DNA from: an uncultured bacterium
Lineage (GTDB): Bacteria > Bacillota > Clostridia > Lachnospirales > Lachnospiraceae
Assembly: GCA_947383005.1 (NCBI GenBank)
Contig: CANDBT010000024.1
Location: forward strand, 1-64,000
Reading direction: 5' to 3'
Length of the DNA: 64,000 nt
The stretch's first letter is position 1, and every line of letters begins with the position of its first letter. The notes beneath the pieces are model-generated. The model ran no database searches. It saw only the letters and a program-made list of their open reading frames with translations, and was not told the origin of the DNA. Positions 18,090-26,547 of this stretch are shown here, piece by piece. The translations under genes were made by a program, and so were the position numbers.

Positions 18090-18116
18090 CTAGCACTCAT
18101 TTAAAACGAGTGCTAA
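18090..18116. promoter_or_regulatory. CIRCE operator (HrcA binding site)
   Basis: CTAGCACTC, 9 bases, GAGTGCTAA: the standard CIRCE inverted repeat with one mismatch in the left arm. HrcA is the known repressor. It lies just upstream of the htpG -35 box instead of around the transcription start. Confidence 0.95.
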
Positions 18117-18123
18117 TTTTGTG

Positions 18124-18152
18124 TTGACAATTCTCCATGTTCGTATTAAAAT
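18124..18152 (+). promoter_or_regulatory. htpG promoter
   Basis: Consensus TTGACA (18124-18129), 17 bases, TAAAAT (18147-18152), about 60 bases before the htpG start. The CIRCE element ends 7 bases upstream. Confidence 0.88.
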
Positions 18153-18213
18153 AAGCCTTATTAACTGGTGCACATTGATAAACACCATCATAAAAGAATA
18201 GGAGTGATATGCT

Positions 18214-20214
18214 ATGGGTAGCAAATCAGGTAATTTATCCATTAATAGTGAGAACATTTTTCCGATTATTAAAAAATGGCTGTATTCGGACCATGATATT
18301 TTTTACCGGGAGCTGGTATCCAATGGCTGCGATGCCATTACCAAGTTAAAAAAGCTGGAATTGATGGGCGAATATTCCCGGCCGGACGATTGGGAATATA
18401 AGATTCAGATTAGCGTGAATCCCGACGAGAAGTCTATCCAGGTGACGGACAACGGCATTGGCATGACTGCTGAAGAGGTGGAAGAATATATTAACCAAAT
18501 TGCTTTTTCCGGCGCCCAGGATTTTTTGGCTAAGTATAAGGACAAAGCGAATGAAGACCAGATTATCGGACACTTCGGCTTAGGTTTTTATTCTGCCTTT
18601 ATGGTGGCGGATAAGGTTGCGATTGACTCTTTGTCTTATAAAGAGGGAAGCACCCCGGTACATTGGGAGTCTGAGGGCGGTCTGACCTTTGAGATGAAGG
18701 ACGGGGACAAGGACAGCCAGGGTACGACAGTTACGTTATATCTGAATGAAGAGAGTTATGAATTCTCCAACGAGTACCGGGCAAGGGAGGTTTTGGAAAA
18801 ATATTGTTCTTTTATGCCTATCCCGATTTTTTTGGACAATGTCAAGGCCGAACAGGCGTATGAGACGATTGATAAGGAAGAACTGACGGATAAGGATACT
18901 GTTGTGGAGACAGTGGTTGAACCGGCAAAGACGGAAGAGAAGGAAAATGAAAACGGGGAGAAGGAGACGGTGGAGATTGAGCCGTCCAAAGAACGATATA
19001 AGATTCTTAAGCGTCCGGTGGCGCTGAACGATACGACTCCTCTGTGGAATAAGCATCCTAATGAGTGTACGGAGGAAGAGTACAGGAGCTTTTACCGGAA
19101 GGTGTTCTTGGATTATAAGGAACCGTTGTTCTGGATTCATCTGAACATGGATTATCCGTTTAATTTGAAAGGGATTTTATATTTCCCCAAGATTAATACC
19201 GAATATGATTCGATTGAAGGTACAATTAAATTGTACAATAACCAGGTGTTTATTGCCGATAATATTAAAGAGGTTATCCCTGAGTTTTTGATGCTGCTGA
19301 AAGGGGCGATTGACTGTCCTGACCTGCCGCTGAATGTTTCCCGGAGCGCTTTGCAAAATGATGGATTTGTGAAAAAAATCTCGGATTATATTACTAAAAA
19401 AGTGGCAGATAAGCTGACGGGCATGTGCAAAACAGATCGGGAGAATTATGAGAAATATTGGGATGATATTGCGCCTTTTATTAAGTTCGGCTGCCTGAAA
19501 GATGACAAGTTTGCTGAGAAAATTAATGATTATGTCCTCTTTAAGAACCTGGACGGGAAATATCTGACATTAAAAGATTGCCTTGAGGCGAACAAAGAGA
19601 AGCATGAGAATACCGTCTTTTATGTGACGGATGAAAAGGAGCAGAGCCAGTACATCAATATGTTTAAGGAAGAGGGCCTGGATGCGGTTATCCTTCCCCA
19701 CAATATTGATAATCCCTTTATCAATCATTTAGAGCAAAAAAATGAAGGGCTGAAATTCCTGCGGATTGATGCGGATCTCAATGATACCTTTAAAGAAGAA
19801 GTAAAAGAAGACGATGAAGAATTTAAGAAGATATCAGAGACATTAACGGATATTTTCAAAAAAGCGTTAAATAATGATAAGCTGGCAGTAAAGGTGGAAA
19901 AACTGAAAAACGAGCATATTTCTTCCATGCTGACCGTGGCGGAGGACAGCCGTCGGATGCAGGATATGATGAAGATGTATAATATGTATGGTATGGATCC
20001 ATCCATGTTCGGGGGCGCCGGCGAGACATTGGTGCTTAATGCGAATCATAAGCTGGTGCAGTATGTGCTGAATCATGGAGACGGGGAAAATACGGCTAAG
20101 TTTTGCGAACAGCTTTACGACTTGGCGCTCTTAAGCCATGGCACATTGAATCCGGAAAGGATGACGAAATTTATTGCCCGCAGCAATGAAATTATGTTAA
20201 TGATGGCTGAATAA
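18214..20214 (+). CDS. htpG: Hsp90-family chaperone HtpG
   Basis: ATP-dependent Hsp90 chaperone of the cytosol, 666 residues. The GHKL ATPase domain shows ELVSNGCDAITKLKKLE, VTDNGIGMTAEE and HFGLGFYSAFMVADK. The middle domain has IHLNMDYPFNLKGILYFPK and LPLNVSRSALQND; the C-terminal dimerisation domain is complete. It is about 40 residues longer than the Escherichia coli protein, mostly through an acidic, Lys/Glu-rich linker near 225-265. Start ATG at 18214 follows AGGAGTG. It is transcribed alone, with a CIRCE operator and sigma-A promoter upstream and a strong hairpin downstream, so heat-shock control by HrcA is expected. Confidence 0.97.
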   Translation: MGSKSGNLSINSENIFPIIKKWLYSDHDIFYRELVSNGCDAITKLKKLELMGEYSRPDDWEYKIQISVNPDEKSIQVTDNGIGMTAEEVEEYINQIAFSGAQDFLAKYKDKANEDQIIGHFGLGFYSAFMVADKVAIDSLSYKEGSTPVHWESEGGLTFEMKDGDKDSQGTTVTLYLNEESYEFSNEYRAREVLEKYCSFMPIPIFLDNVKAEQAYETIDKEELTDKDTVVETVVEPAKTEEKENENGEKETVEIEPSKERYKILKRPVALNDTTPLWNKHPNECTEEEYRSFYRKVFLDYKEPLFWIHLNMDYPFNLKGILYFPKINTEYDSIEGTIKLYNNQVFIADNIKEVIPEFLMLLKGAIDCPDLPLNVSRSALQNDGFVKKISDYITKKVADKLTGMCKTDRENYEKYWDDIAPFIKFGCLKDDKFAEKINDYVLFKNLDGKYLTLKDCLEANKEKHENTVFYVTDEKEQSQYINMFKEEGLDAVILPHNIDNPFINHLEQKNEGLKFLRIDADLNDTFKEEVKEDDEEFKKISETLTDIFKKALNNDKLAVKVEKLKNEHISSMLTVAEDSRRMQDMMKMYNMYGMDPSMFGGAGETLVLNANHKLVQYVLNHGDGENTAKFCEQLYDLALLSHGTLNPERMTKFIARSNEIMLMMAE

Positions 20215-20241
20215 TCATTTTCGGTAATGGTTTGGATGGAA

Positions 20242-20294
20242 TCTGGCATAAAAATCTGCTTGCAAACAAGCTTGACACAGATTTTTATGCCAGA
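20242..20294. terminator. Terminator-like hairpin after htpG
   Basis: Perfect 17-bp inverted repeat (TCTGGCATAAAAATCTG at 20242-20258 and its complement at 20278-20294), followed by TTTTAT. It lies 28 bases after the htpG stop. Confidence 0.8.
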
Positions 20295-20300
20295 TTTTAT

Positions 20301-20398
20301 ATTATAGGAAGCAAAACCGGCTTCCTATAATCGGATTTACGGCGCAAAGGACGCGCCTTTTATCAAAATTTGCTTCGCAAAGGACGCGCCTTTTATCA
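20301..20398. repeat. Hairpin and direct repeats in the htpG-ligase gap
   Basis: A perfect 12-bp inverted repeat (ATTATAGGAAGC, 20301-20312 and 20320-20331) is followed by two exact 23-bp direct repeats (20343-20365 and 20376-20398) that begin CGCAAAGGACGCG; each can fold as AAAGG/CCTTT. The second copy ends about 3 bases before the RNA ligase ribosome site, so it could affect translation. Confidence 0.75.
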
Positions 20399-20411
20399 GG
20401 CGGAGGTTATT

Positions 20412-21224
20412 ATGGAAAAAATATATAAGTATCCTCGAACCCGTCACCTTAAGGGGTCAAGGAAACAGGCGGGAGATGAGGATTTAAACAGTGTGCCTTT
20501 TGAAGAAATCCGGGGGAAATATCTGGTACTGGAGGAGAAGATTGACGGGGCTAACTGTGGAATCAGTTTTGGCGAAGACGGGAAAATGTACTTGCAGAGC
20601 AGAGGGCATTTTTTAAACGGCGGGTACGGTGAACGGCAGTTTGATTTGTTTAAAGCCTGGGCGGATTGTTTTCGGGCAAATTTGCGGGATTTGCTGGGCA
20701 GCCGTTATGTGATGTATGGGGAATGGATGTTTGCTAAACATACGGTATTTTATGATGAACTGCCCCATTATTTTATGGAGTTTGATCTTTTTGATAAAGA
20801 AACGGAAATGTTTTTTTCTACGGCTAAACGGCGGGAGTTTTTGTCGGCGGCGCCGTTCATTCATTCGGTGCCGGTGCTGGCTCAGGGGCGTTGCAGGAAA
20901 TCAGAGGAAATCACGGAATTAATTGGACACAGCCGTTTTATTTCGGAAGAACCAAAACGGAGCCTGAGAGAGCAATGTGAGCGGTATGGAGTGGATGTGG
21001 AGCGCACCGGAAAACAGACGGATGTCAGCGGCATGATGGAGGGGATTTATATTAAAATAGAAGAGGGCGATTATACGACGGGACGGCTGAAGTATGTGCG
21101 TCACTCGTTTCTGAATACGATTCTCGATTCGGAGAGCCATTGGATGAATCGGCCTTTGGTCGCTAACCGCTTGTCGGAAGGCAGAGATTTGTTTGCGGAT
21201 GATACAAATGCAAGCAGTATTTGA
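20412..21224 (+). CDS. RNA ligase (nucleotidyltransferase family)
   Basis: ATP-dependent RNA ligase that seals 3'-OH/5'-phosphate RNA ends, 270 residues. The start at 20412 follows CGGAGG. The covalent lysine lies in motif I, LEEKIDGANCG, at about Lys43. Later motifs include YGEWMFAKHTV (motif III region), MEGIYIKIEEG (motif IV) and LKYVRHSF (motif V lysine). It is directly followed by an HD-polynucleotide kinase gene with almost no gap, which gives a complete end-healing and sealing pair. Such pairs repair RNA cut by ribotoxins (known for Pnkp- and HD-Pnk-type systems; the present role is inferred). It is located 200 bases after htpG, separated by hairpins. Confidence 0.88.
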   Translation: MEKIYKYPRTRHLKGSRKQAGDEDLNSVPFEEIRGKYLVLEEKIDGANCGISFGEDGKMYLQSRGHFLNGGYGERQFDLFKAWADCFRANLRDLLGSRYVMYGEWMFAKHTVFYDELPHYFMEFDLFDKETEMFFSTAKRREFLSAAPFIHSVPVLAQGRCRKSEEITELIGHSRFISEEPKRSLREQCERYGVDVERTGKQTDVSGMMEGIYIKIEEGDYTTGRLKYVRHSFLNTILDSESHWMNRPLVANRLSEGRDLFADDTNASSI

Positions 21225-21235
21225 ATGGCAGGGGG

Positions 21236-22390
21236 ATGATTGTGGAGCAGACAACATTGGACTGGATATGGGAGGAAGCGTTTTCTTTTGAACGGCTGGC
21301 AGAACAGTGCCCGGAGTTAAGCCGGCTAAAGGGGGTGCAGCAAAATCCGGAGTATCATGGCGAAGGGGATGTATACATCCATACAGGGATGGTCTGCAAG
21401 GAGTTGTGCGGGCTGCCGGAATGGCAAACGTTGACGAAAAAGGAGCAGGAGCTGCTGTTTTTGTCGGCTGCTTTTCATGATATCGGAAAAGCATATTGTA
21501 CAAAGTGGGAAGAAGGAAAGTGGACTTCTCCCAATCATACGATTGTGGGCGAAAAAGTGTTTCGCTCGATGGTTTACAGGAACAAAGAGCGATTTGGGCT
21601 GGATTTTAAACAGCGGGAGCTGGCAGCAAAACTGATTCGTTTCCATGGACTGCCGGTGTGGTTCTGGAAGAAGAAACGTATGGAATATGATCTTTTGCGG
21701 GCAGCGGAAAGCATACCTTTAAAGCTTTTGTATCTTTTGGCCAAGGCAGACGCCAAAGGCCGTCTGAGCCGGGAGCCAGGCCGAATGTCGGAATCGGGAG
21801 AGATGTTTGCCGAATACGCAAGGGAACTGGGGATTTGGGAGGGGGCCTATCCGTTTGCCAATCTTTATACGCGGCATCAGTATTTCCAAAAGGAAAATCT
21901 GCAGCCGGGGGCGCAGCTTTATGATGATACGGAGTTTACCGTGTGGATGATGGCAGGACTTCCGCTGGCAGGCAAGGATAGTTGGATTGAGGAAAATGGT
22001 GATGGAATGCCTGTGATTTCCTTGGATGATATCCGGAAGGAGTTGGGCATTTCCCCCAAAAGCGGTTCGGGAAAGGTGGCTAATCTGGCTATAGAACGGG
22101 CAAGGAAACTGCTGCGGAGAAAAGAACCGTTTATCTGGAATGCGACAAATCTTTTGCGTGAAACCAGGCAGAGGCTTGTCCGGTTGTTTGACGGATATGG
22201 CGCGCGGGTGCAGATTGTGTATTTGGAGGTCCCCTATAAGGAAATACAAGAGAGAAACCAGATACGCAGACGGCAGATTCCCGGAGATGTACTCGAGAAA
22301 ATGATTAACAAGTTGGAAATACCAGAGCCTTGGGAAGGGTATCAAGTAAAATATCTATATGGAAACGATTCAATACTTTTCCTCTATTGA
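21236..22390 (+). CDS. HD phosphohydrolase-polynucleotide kinase (RNA end-healing)
   Basis: Two-domain RNA end-healing enzyme of the HD-Pnk type, about 385 residues. The N-terminal HD domain (about 30-215) has LSAAFHDIGKAYC and would remove 2',3'-cyclic or 3'-phosphates. The C-terminal kinase (about 240-385) has the P-loop GLPLAGKDSW and would phosphorylate 5'-OH ends; ISLDDIRKELG and RRRQIPGDV carry the expected Asp and Arg regions. AGGGGG lies directly against the ATG at 21236, so a GTG at 21242 is a possible true start. The ligase stop overlaps the upstream TTG frame (21221), so the two genes are co-transcribed and probably coupled. Together with the ligase it forms an RNA repair operon. 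Confidence 0.85.
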   Translation: MIVEQTTLDWIWEEAFSFERLAEQCPELSRLKGVQQNPEYHGEGDVYIHTGMVCKELCGLPEWQTLTKKEQELLFLSAAFHDIGKAYCTKWEEGKWTSPNHTIVGEKVFRSMVYRNKERFGLDFKQRELAAKLIRFHGLPVWFWKKKRMEYDLLRAAESIPLKLLYLLAKADAKGRLSREPGRMSESGEMFAEYARELGIWEGAYPFANLYTRHQYFQKENLQPGAQLYDDTEFTVWMMAGLPLAGKDSWIEENGDGMPVISLDDIRKELGISPKSGSGKVANLAIERARKLLRRKEPFIWNATNLLRETRQRLVRLFDGYGARVQIVYLEVPYKEIQERNQIRRRQIPGDVLEKMINKLEIPEPWEGYQVKYLYGNDSILFLY

Positions 22391-22443
22391 AATATTGCAA
22401 ATATATGCTATAATAAGTAGTAATGGAAACTACGTATTGCAGA

Positions 22444-22537
22444 TATACCCGCGGGCCAAATGATTTGCCGATATGATTCTCATATTTTATGCAGAATCAC
22501 CCGAATCATTTGGCAAAGAAGTATGCTCGTGAGTATA
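22444..22537 (+). promoter_or_regulatory. Structured leader upstream of degV
   Basis: Three nested stems: an outer 13-bp stem (22444-22456 with 22525-22537; one mismatch, two G-U), a middle perfect stem CCAAATGATT (22456-22465 with 22504-22513) and an inner TGATTCT/AGAATCA loop stem. It ends 10 bases before the AAGGAGG site of degV. It could be a cis-acting RNA or a small palindromic element; no known class is recognised. Confidence 0.6.
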
Positions 22538-22559
22538 AACGATTTCAAGGAGGAAAAAT

Positions 22560-23396
22560 ATGAGCTATAGGATAGTTGGCGATAGCTGCCTGGATTTAAC
22601 GGAGGAATTAAAGCAGAACCTGCGGTTTCAAACGGTTCCCCTGACGCTTCAGGTGGATGACGCTTTGGTAATAGATGATGAAACCTTTGATCAGAAAGCT
22701 TTCTTACGGTTGGTCAAGGCCAGTACAAGCTGTCCCAAAAGTGCATGTCCTTCGCCGGAGGTTTTTAAAAAAGCATACGAATGTGCGGAAGAGGATGTGT
22801 TTGTGATTACGCTTTCCAGCCATTTGAGCGGGTCCTATAACAGTGCTATGGTGGGAAAAAGCCTATATGAAGAAGAACATGGCCCCAAAAATATTTTGGT
22901 TATTGATTCGGAATCGGCGTCGGCAGGTGAACTGAACCTGGCGCTGGCTATTCAGGATTTATATAAGAAAGGACTGGATTTTCAGCAAGTCTCTCAGGAG
23001 ATACTCCGTATGCGGGACACGCAGCATACGTATTTTGTGATTGATTCACTGGAGCCGCTTCGTAAAAACGGACGGCTGACCGGCCTGCAGGCATTTTTTG
23101 CTACAGCACTGAATATAAAGCCGGTGATGGGGGCAAATTATGGCGTGATCATCAAGCTGGATCAGGTAAGGGGCATAAATCGTGCCTTTGCCAGGATGTG
23201 TGAGCTTGGCGTGAGGGAAGCCGGCGATATGGCAGAAAAGAGGGCGGTTATCGCCCATTGCAATTGTCCGGACCGGGCTGCTTTAGTGAAAGAGGAGCTG
23301 ATAAAGAGAGGAAATTTTCGGGAAATAGTTATTACGGAGACGGCAGGCGTGGCAACTATGTATGCCGGAGACGGCGGGATCGTTATGGCCATTTGA
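22560..23396 (+). CDS. DegV family fatty-acid-binding protein
   Basis: DegV proteins bind a single fatty acid and in Gram-positive bacteria act as FakB-type partners of fatty acid kinase, delivering acyl chains for phospholipid synthesis. This one has 278 residues, the usual length. It shows YRIVGDSCLDLTEEL at the start, the fatty-acid pocket motif ITLSSHLSGSYNSA (about 85), VIDSESASAG and FVIDSLEPLRKNGRLTG, and the C-terminal hallmark ITETAGVATMYAGDGGI. AAGGAGG lies 6 bases before the ATG. It is monocistronic, with a strongly structured leader. No kinase partner is in the window. Confidence 0.93.
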   Translation: MSYRIVGDSCLDLTEELKQNLRFQTVPLTLQVDDALVIDDETFDQKAFLRLVKASTSCPKSACPSPEVFKKAYECAEEDVFVITLSSHLSGSYNSAMVGKSLYEEEHGPKNILVIDSESASAGELNLALAIQDLYKKGLDFQQVSQEILRMRDTQHTYFVIDSLEPLRKNGRLTGLQAFFATALNIKPVMGANYGVIIKLDQVRGINRAFARMCELGVREAGDMAEKRAVIAHCNCPDRAALVKEELIKRGNFREIVITETAGVATMYAGDGGIVMAI

Positions 23397-23515
23397 TGTA
23401 CTAGTACAGCCATTTTTTCGCAGAAAAATGAGCGGATTAGAGGTGTTTGGGAATTGCGGGAGCATGAAATGCGGAGCAATTCGTGGTATTACAGAGTGGG
23501 TTGAGGTTTGAGGAG

Positions 23516-24655
23516 ATGAGGGAATATCGGATATGGTGTTTGATGGCTACAGCAGTGTTTTTACTGTCCGGCTGCCTGGGTAAGCCTTATGAGCGGATAG
23601 AAAGCCGGACAGCAGGCGGGCCGGCGATAATCATTGAACCGGAGACATCGGAGGGAATAAGGATACAAATTGAGAAGCCTGGTTTAAGCCAGGCAGAGAG
23701 TCAGGAGGGGGCAGTCTGCACCCTCCTGTTTGCCGGTGATGTGCTGCTTTCCGACCATGTACTGAAAGCATATGAAAAGGCGGGCGGAATTCATGGCGTG
23801 CTCAATGAGGGCTATCGCCAAGCGATAGAAAATGCGGATTATTTTTTTGTCAACCAGGAATTTCCGTTCAGCAGCAGAGGGACAAAGGCGGAGGATAAGC
23901 AATATACTTTTCGTCTCCCGCCGGAGAAAGTTTCTTTGTTTCAGGAAATGGGAATTGACGGGGTGACTCTGGCAAACAATCATGCGTTGGATTATGGCCG
24001 GGACGCTCTTTTGGATTCTTGTGTTGTTTTGGACCAGGCCGGGATTGCCCATACCGGGGCGGGGGAAAATCTTGATGAGGCAAAGCGCCCGGTAACGGCA
24101 GAAATAAGAGGGAAAAAAGTGGGGATTATCGGTGCGACTCGTGTTATACCTGTAGCAGATTGGGCAGCTTCTGCCGGCCGGCCGGGAATGCTCGCTGCTT
24201 ATGATTCCGGCCTGTTGCTTGAGGAGATACGTGCTATGCGCCAGTCGGCAGATTATCTTGTGGTCTGTATTCATTGGGGCATTGAAAGAGAGGAGGAGCC
24301 GCAGGAATACCAAAGGACTTTGGGAAGACAGATGATTGATGCGGGAGCGGATTTGGTTATTGGCTCCCATCCCCATGTGCTGCAGGGGATTGAGTATTAT
24401 CAGGGCAAGCCGATAATCTACAGTTTGGGAAATTTTGTCTTTGGGAGTTCCATACCCAGAACCGCTCTTTTGCAGGCTGAGTTGGAGGAGGGGGAGGAAG
24501 AGCCGTCTTTTAAGCTGCTTCCTGGCACATCAGGCGCCGGTTATACACAGATGATTACAGATGAAAGAAAAAAGCAGGAATTTTTTCAGTATATGGAAGA
24601 TATTTCCTTCGGAGTGGAAATTTCAGAAGAAGGGGTAATTAAACCTGTTTCGTAA
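23516..24655 (+). CDS. CapA-family lipoprotein (poly-gamma-glutamate synthesis type)
   Basis: Calcineurin-like CapA-fold protein, about 379 residues, anchored by a lipoprotein signal (AVFLLSGC, about residue 19). The ATG at 23516 is preferred because the lipobox is then at the normal distance. CapA-domain motifs: LLFAGDVLLSDHVL, DYFFVNQEFPFS, GVTLANNHALDYGRDAL, VVCIHWGIEREEEP, IGSHPHVLQGIEYYQGKP and YSLGNFVFGS. The full set of metal-site motifs (D, N, H) suggests an active enzyme, possibly a hydrolase acting on cell-surface polymers. There are no capB or capC neighbours, so poly-gamma-glutamate capsule synthesis is not supported. It is followed by two hairpins. Confidence 0.88.
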   Translation: MREYRIWCLMATAVFLLSGCLGKPYERIESRTAGGPAIIIEPETSEGIRIQIEKPGLSQAESQEGAVCTLLFAGDVLLSDHVLKAYEKAGGIHGVLNEGYRQAIENADYFFVNQEFPFSSRGTKAEDKQYTFRLPPEKVSLFQEMGIDGVTLANNHALDYGRDALLDSCVVLDQAGIAHTGAGENLDEAKRPVTAEIRGKKVGIIGATRVIPVADWAASAGRPGMLAAYDSGLLLEEIRAMRQSADYLVVCIHWGIEREEEPQEYQRTLGRQMIDAGADLVIGSHPHVLQGIEYYQGKPIIYSLGNFVFGSSIPRTALLQAELEEGEEEPSFKLLPGTSGAGYTQMITDERKKQEFFQYMEDISFGVEISEEGVIKPVS

Positions 24656-24722
24656 AGAACTATTGTGTTTTTTTGCCAAATCACGTATACTAGGGGTAGC
24701 AGTTTAAGCGGCGGGGAACAAA

Positions 24723-24841
24723 GAATCCTGCTTTGCAGGATTCAATTTTCTATATGCAAAGTCCCATGCAGAGGAAGTATGTCGCAGAAGCGGCGCATGG
24801 GGCGCGCGGCGAGTAGGGGGGAAATGGCTCTCCCCTGCTCG
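24723..24841. repeat. Two intergenic hairpins
   Basis: GAATCCTGC/GCAGGATTC (24723-24731 and 24735-24743) and CGAGTAGGGG/CCCCTGCTCG (24810-24819 and 24832-24841). The second shares its CTnCTCGATTG edge with sequence near 57877 and its GTAGGGG core with the hairpin at 39015, so it may belong to a repeat family. The rest of the 24656-24922 gap holds nothing else recognisable. Confidence 0.6.
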
Positions 24842-24922
24842 ATTGAAACAAAAAGATACTCTGCCTGCATATTACTGTCAGGGAGTAAGGAATAACAAAG
24901 GAAAACGTGTGGGAGGAAGGGT

Positions 24923-26545
24923 ATGTTTTGTGGCATTTGCGGAAAGCAAATTAAAGACGGGGCAAAGTTTTGTCCTTTTTGTGGGGCGCCACAGCAGGGA
25001 GGGACGCCTGAGGTACCAGGAAAAAAGAAAAGTCCTGCGATTCTTATTGCTGTTTCGGCAGTCTTGGGAGTTATGGCAGTCGGGGCAGCGGCGATATTTT
25101 TGGTAGTGGCTTTTAACTTCGGCCTTTTCGGTCATTCCGAAAAAGAGAAGGACGATGACGGCAGACACTTGTCAGAGGAGGAACAGCAGGAAAAGCAAGA
25201 AGCGGAGGATATACTGGCCGGGCTGACATCACAATTTGTCGTCAATGCCTATTCGTCGGAGGCGGAACAGATTGAAACTTATAAAGCGAACGCAGAAGAA
25301 TATATTGAAAACGGCCAATATGAAGAAGCACGTCAACAGATGGTTTTGTGGCAGAACCTGCTTGATGCTATCAATGGAGAGAATGATTATGAGATGGAAG
25401 TAGAACAGGTTGATGTCAGCGAATTCCCTAAAATAAAAGTCTATGTGAGGATTCAGGATAAGGCTACCAAGACGGCGGTTAAATCGCTAAAGATGGAAAG
25501 CTTTTTTGTACAGGAAAATGCAGGGGGGTCGGAATATCAAAAACGGGATATTTTGCGGGCCGTTCAGCTTGATAATGCCGAGCGTCTGAATATCAGCATG
25601 TTGGCAGATGTAAGCGGCAGCATGGACGGGCAGCCCCTCCAGGAAGCCAAATATGTCATGAATGATTTCCTTAACAGCGTACAAACCGGGGCGGGGGACA
25701 GCGTTTCCGTAATCAGCTTTGCCGATTCGGTTTATATTAATACGTCGTTTACCACGGATATTAACCTGGCCAGAAATGCGGTAAACGGGCTTACCACTTT
25801 TAACATGACGGCCCTGTACGACGGGCTTTATGTGGCGGTGGAGCAGACGGCGGCTCAGGACGGGGCAAAATGTGTGATTGCGTTTACCGATGGCAAGGAT
25901 AATATCAGTAATTGTACGCCGGCGATTGTGACAGAGAAGGCCCAGCGGTATAATATCCCGATATACATAATTGGTGTGGGTAGCGATTTGAGCACATCGG
26001 ATCTCGAGTATATTGCCAACAATTCCGGCGGTTTTTACCGCAATGTGGGCCAGATCAGCAATATGGCAGAAATCTATAACGCGATTTTCCGTCAGCAGAA
26101 GGAAATGTATTTGGTTGAATATGAGACGCTGCAGCAGGATAATGACGAAGTGATGCGGAACATGAACCTGGATTATGTAGATGAGGTGGTGGCGGTGCGT
26201 AATGAATATCAATATGTGCCGTCCGTATATCGGGAGCCGGTAGTTTCTAAAGCCAAGCTGCGCGTCAATGATTATATCATTTATGACAGCGACAGACGGT
26301 ATGTGACCAGCGCTGATTTGAATTTGCTGACGCAGGAGGAACTGCGGCTGGCAAGAAATGAGATTTATGCGAGAAAAGGGCGGCGGTTTAATGACCAGTA
26401 TCTTCAGTCGTATTTTAACGGTAAGCCCTGGTATCATGGAACCATTGCGCCGGGGAGTTTTTCTGAGAATATGTTTAATGATTATGAGCGGGCCAACGCT
26501 TACTTTATCGCAGATTATGAACGGTTGAAAGGATATATTCGGTAA
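24923..26545 (+). CDS. Zinc-ribbon / VWA / YARHG membrane protein
   Basis: Multidomain protein of 540 residues. An N-terminal double-CxxC zinc ribbon (MFCGICGKQIK, FCPFCGAPQQ) faces the cytoplasm; one membrane segment follows (about 35-60). Outside are a charged linker and a von Willebrand A domain (about 205-400) with an intact MIDAS metal site DVSGSMDGQ and AFTDGKDNIS. A C-terminal YARHG-type domain has LRLARNEIYARKGRRF and KPWYHGTI. VWA domains mediate metal-dependent protein binding; YARHG domains are extracellular and of unknown role. It is the first gene of a five-gene operon (gaps of 2 and 13 bases, then overlaps) that includes a two-component system. An envelope-sensing or adhesion function is inferred. 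Confidence 0.86.
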   Translation: MFCGICGKQIKDGAKFCPFCGAPQQGGTPEVPGKKKSPAILIAVSAVLGVMAVGAAAIFLVVAFNFGLFGHSEKEKDDDGRHLSEEEQQEKQEAEDILAGLTSQFVVNAYSSEAEQIETYKANAEEYIENGQYEEARQQMVLWQNLLDAINGENDYEMEVEQVDVSEFPKIKVYVRIQDKATKTAVKSLKMESFFVQENAGGSEYQKRDILRAVQLDNAERLNISMLADVSGSMDGQPLQEAKYVMNDFLNSVQTGAGDSVSVISFADSVYINTSFTTDINLARNAVNGLTTFNMTALYDGLYVAVEQTAAQDGAKCVIAFTDGKDNISNCTPAIVTEKAQRYNIPIYIIGVGSDLSTSDLEYIANNSGGFYRNVGQISNMAEIYNAIFRQQKEMYLVEYETLQQDNDEVMRNMNLDYVDEVVAVRNEYQYVPSVYREPVVSKAKLRVNDYIIYDSDRRYVTSADLNLLTQEELRLARNEIYARKGRRFNDQYLQSYFNGKPWYHGTIAPGSFSENMFNDYERANAYFIADYERLKGYIR

Positions 26546-26547
26546 AG

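Noticed and set aside
25487..26437. 316-codon open frame antisense to the VWA gene
   Set aside because: No start signal, no family-like motifs and fully inside a clear gene; a shadow frame.
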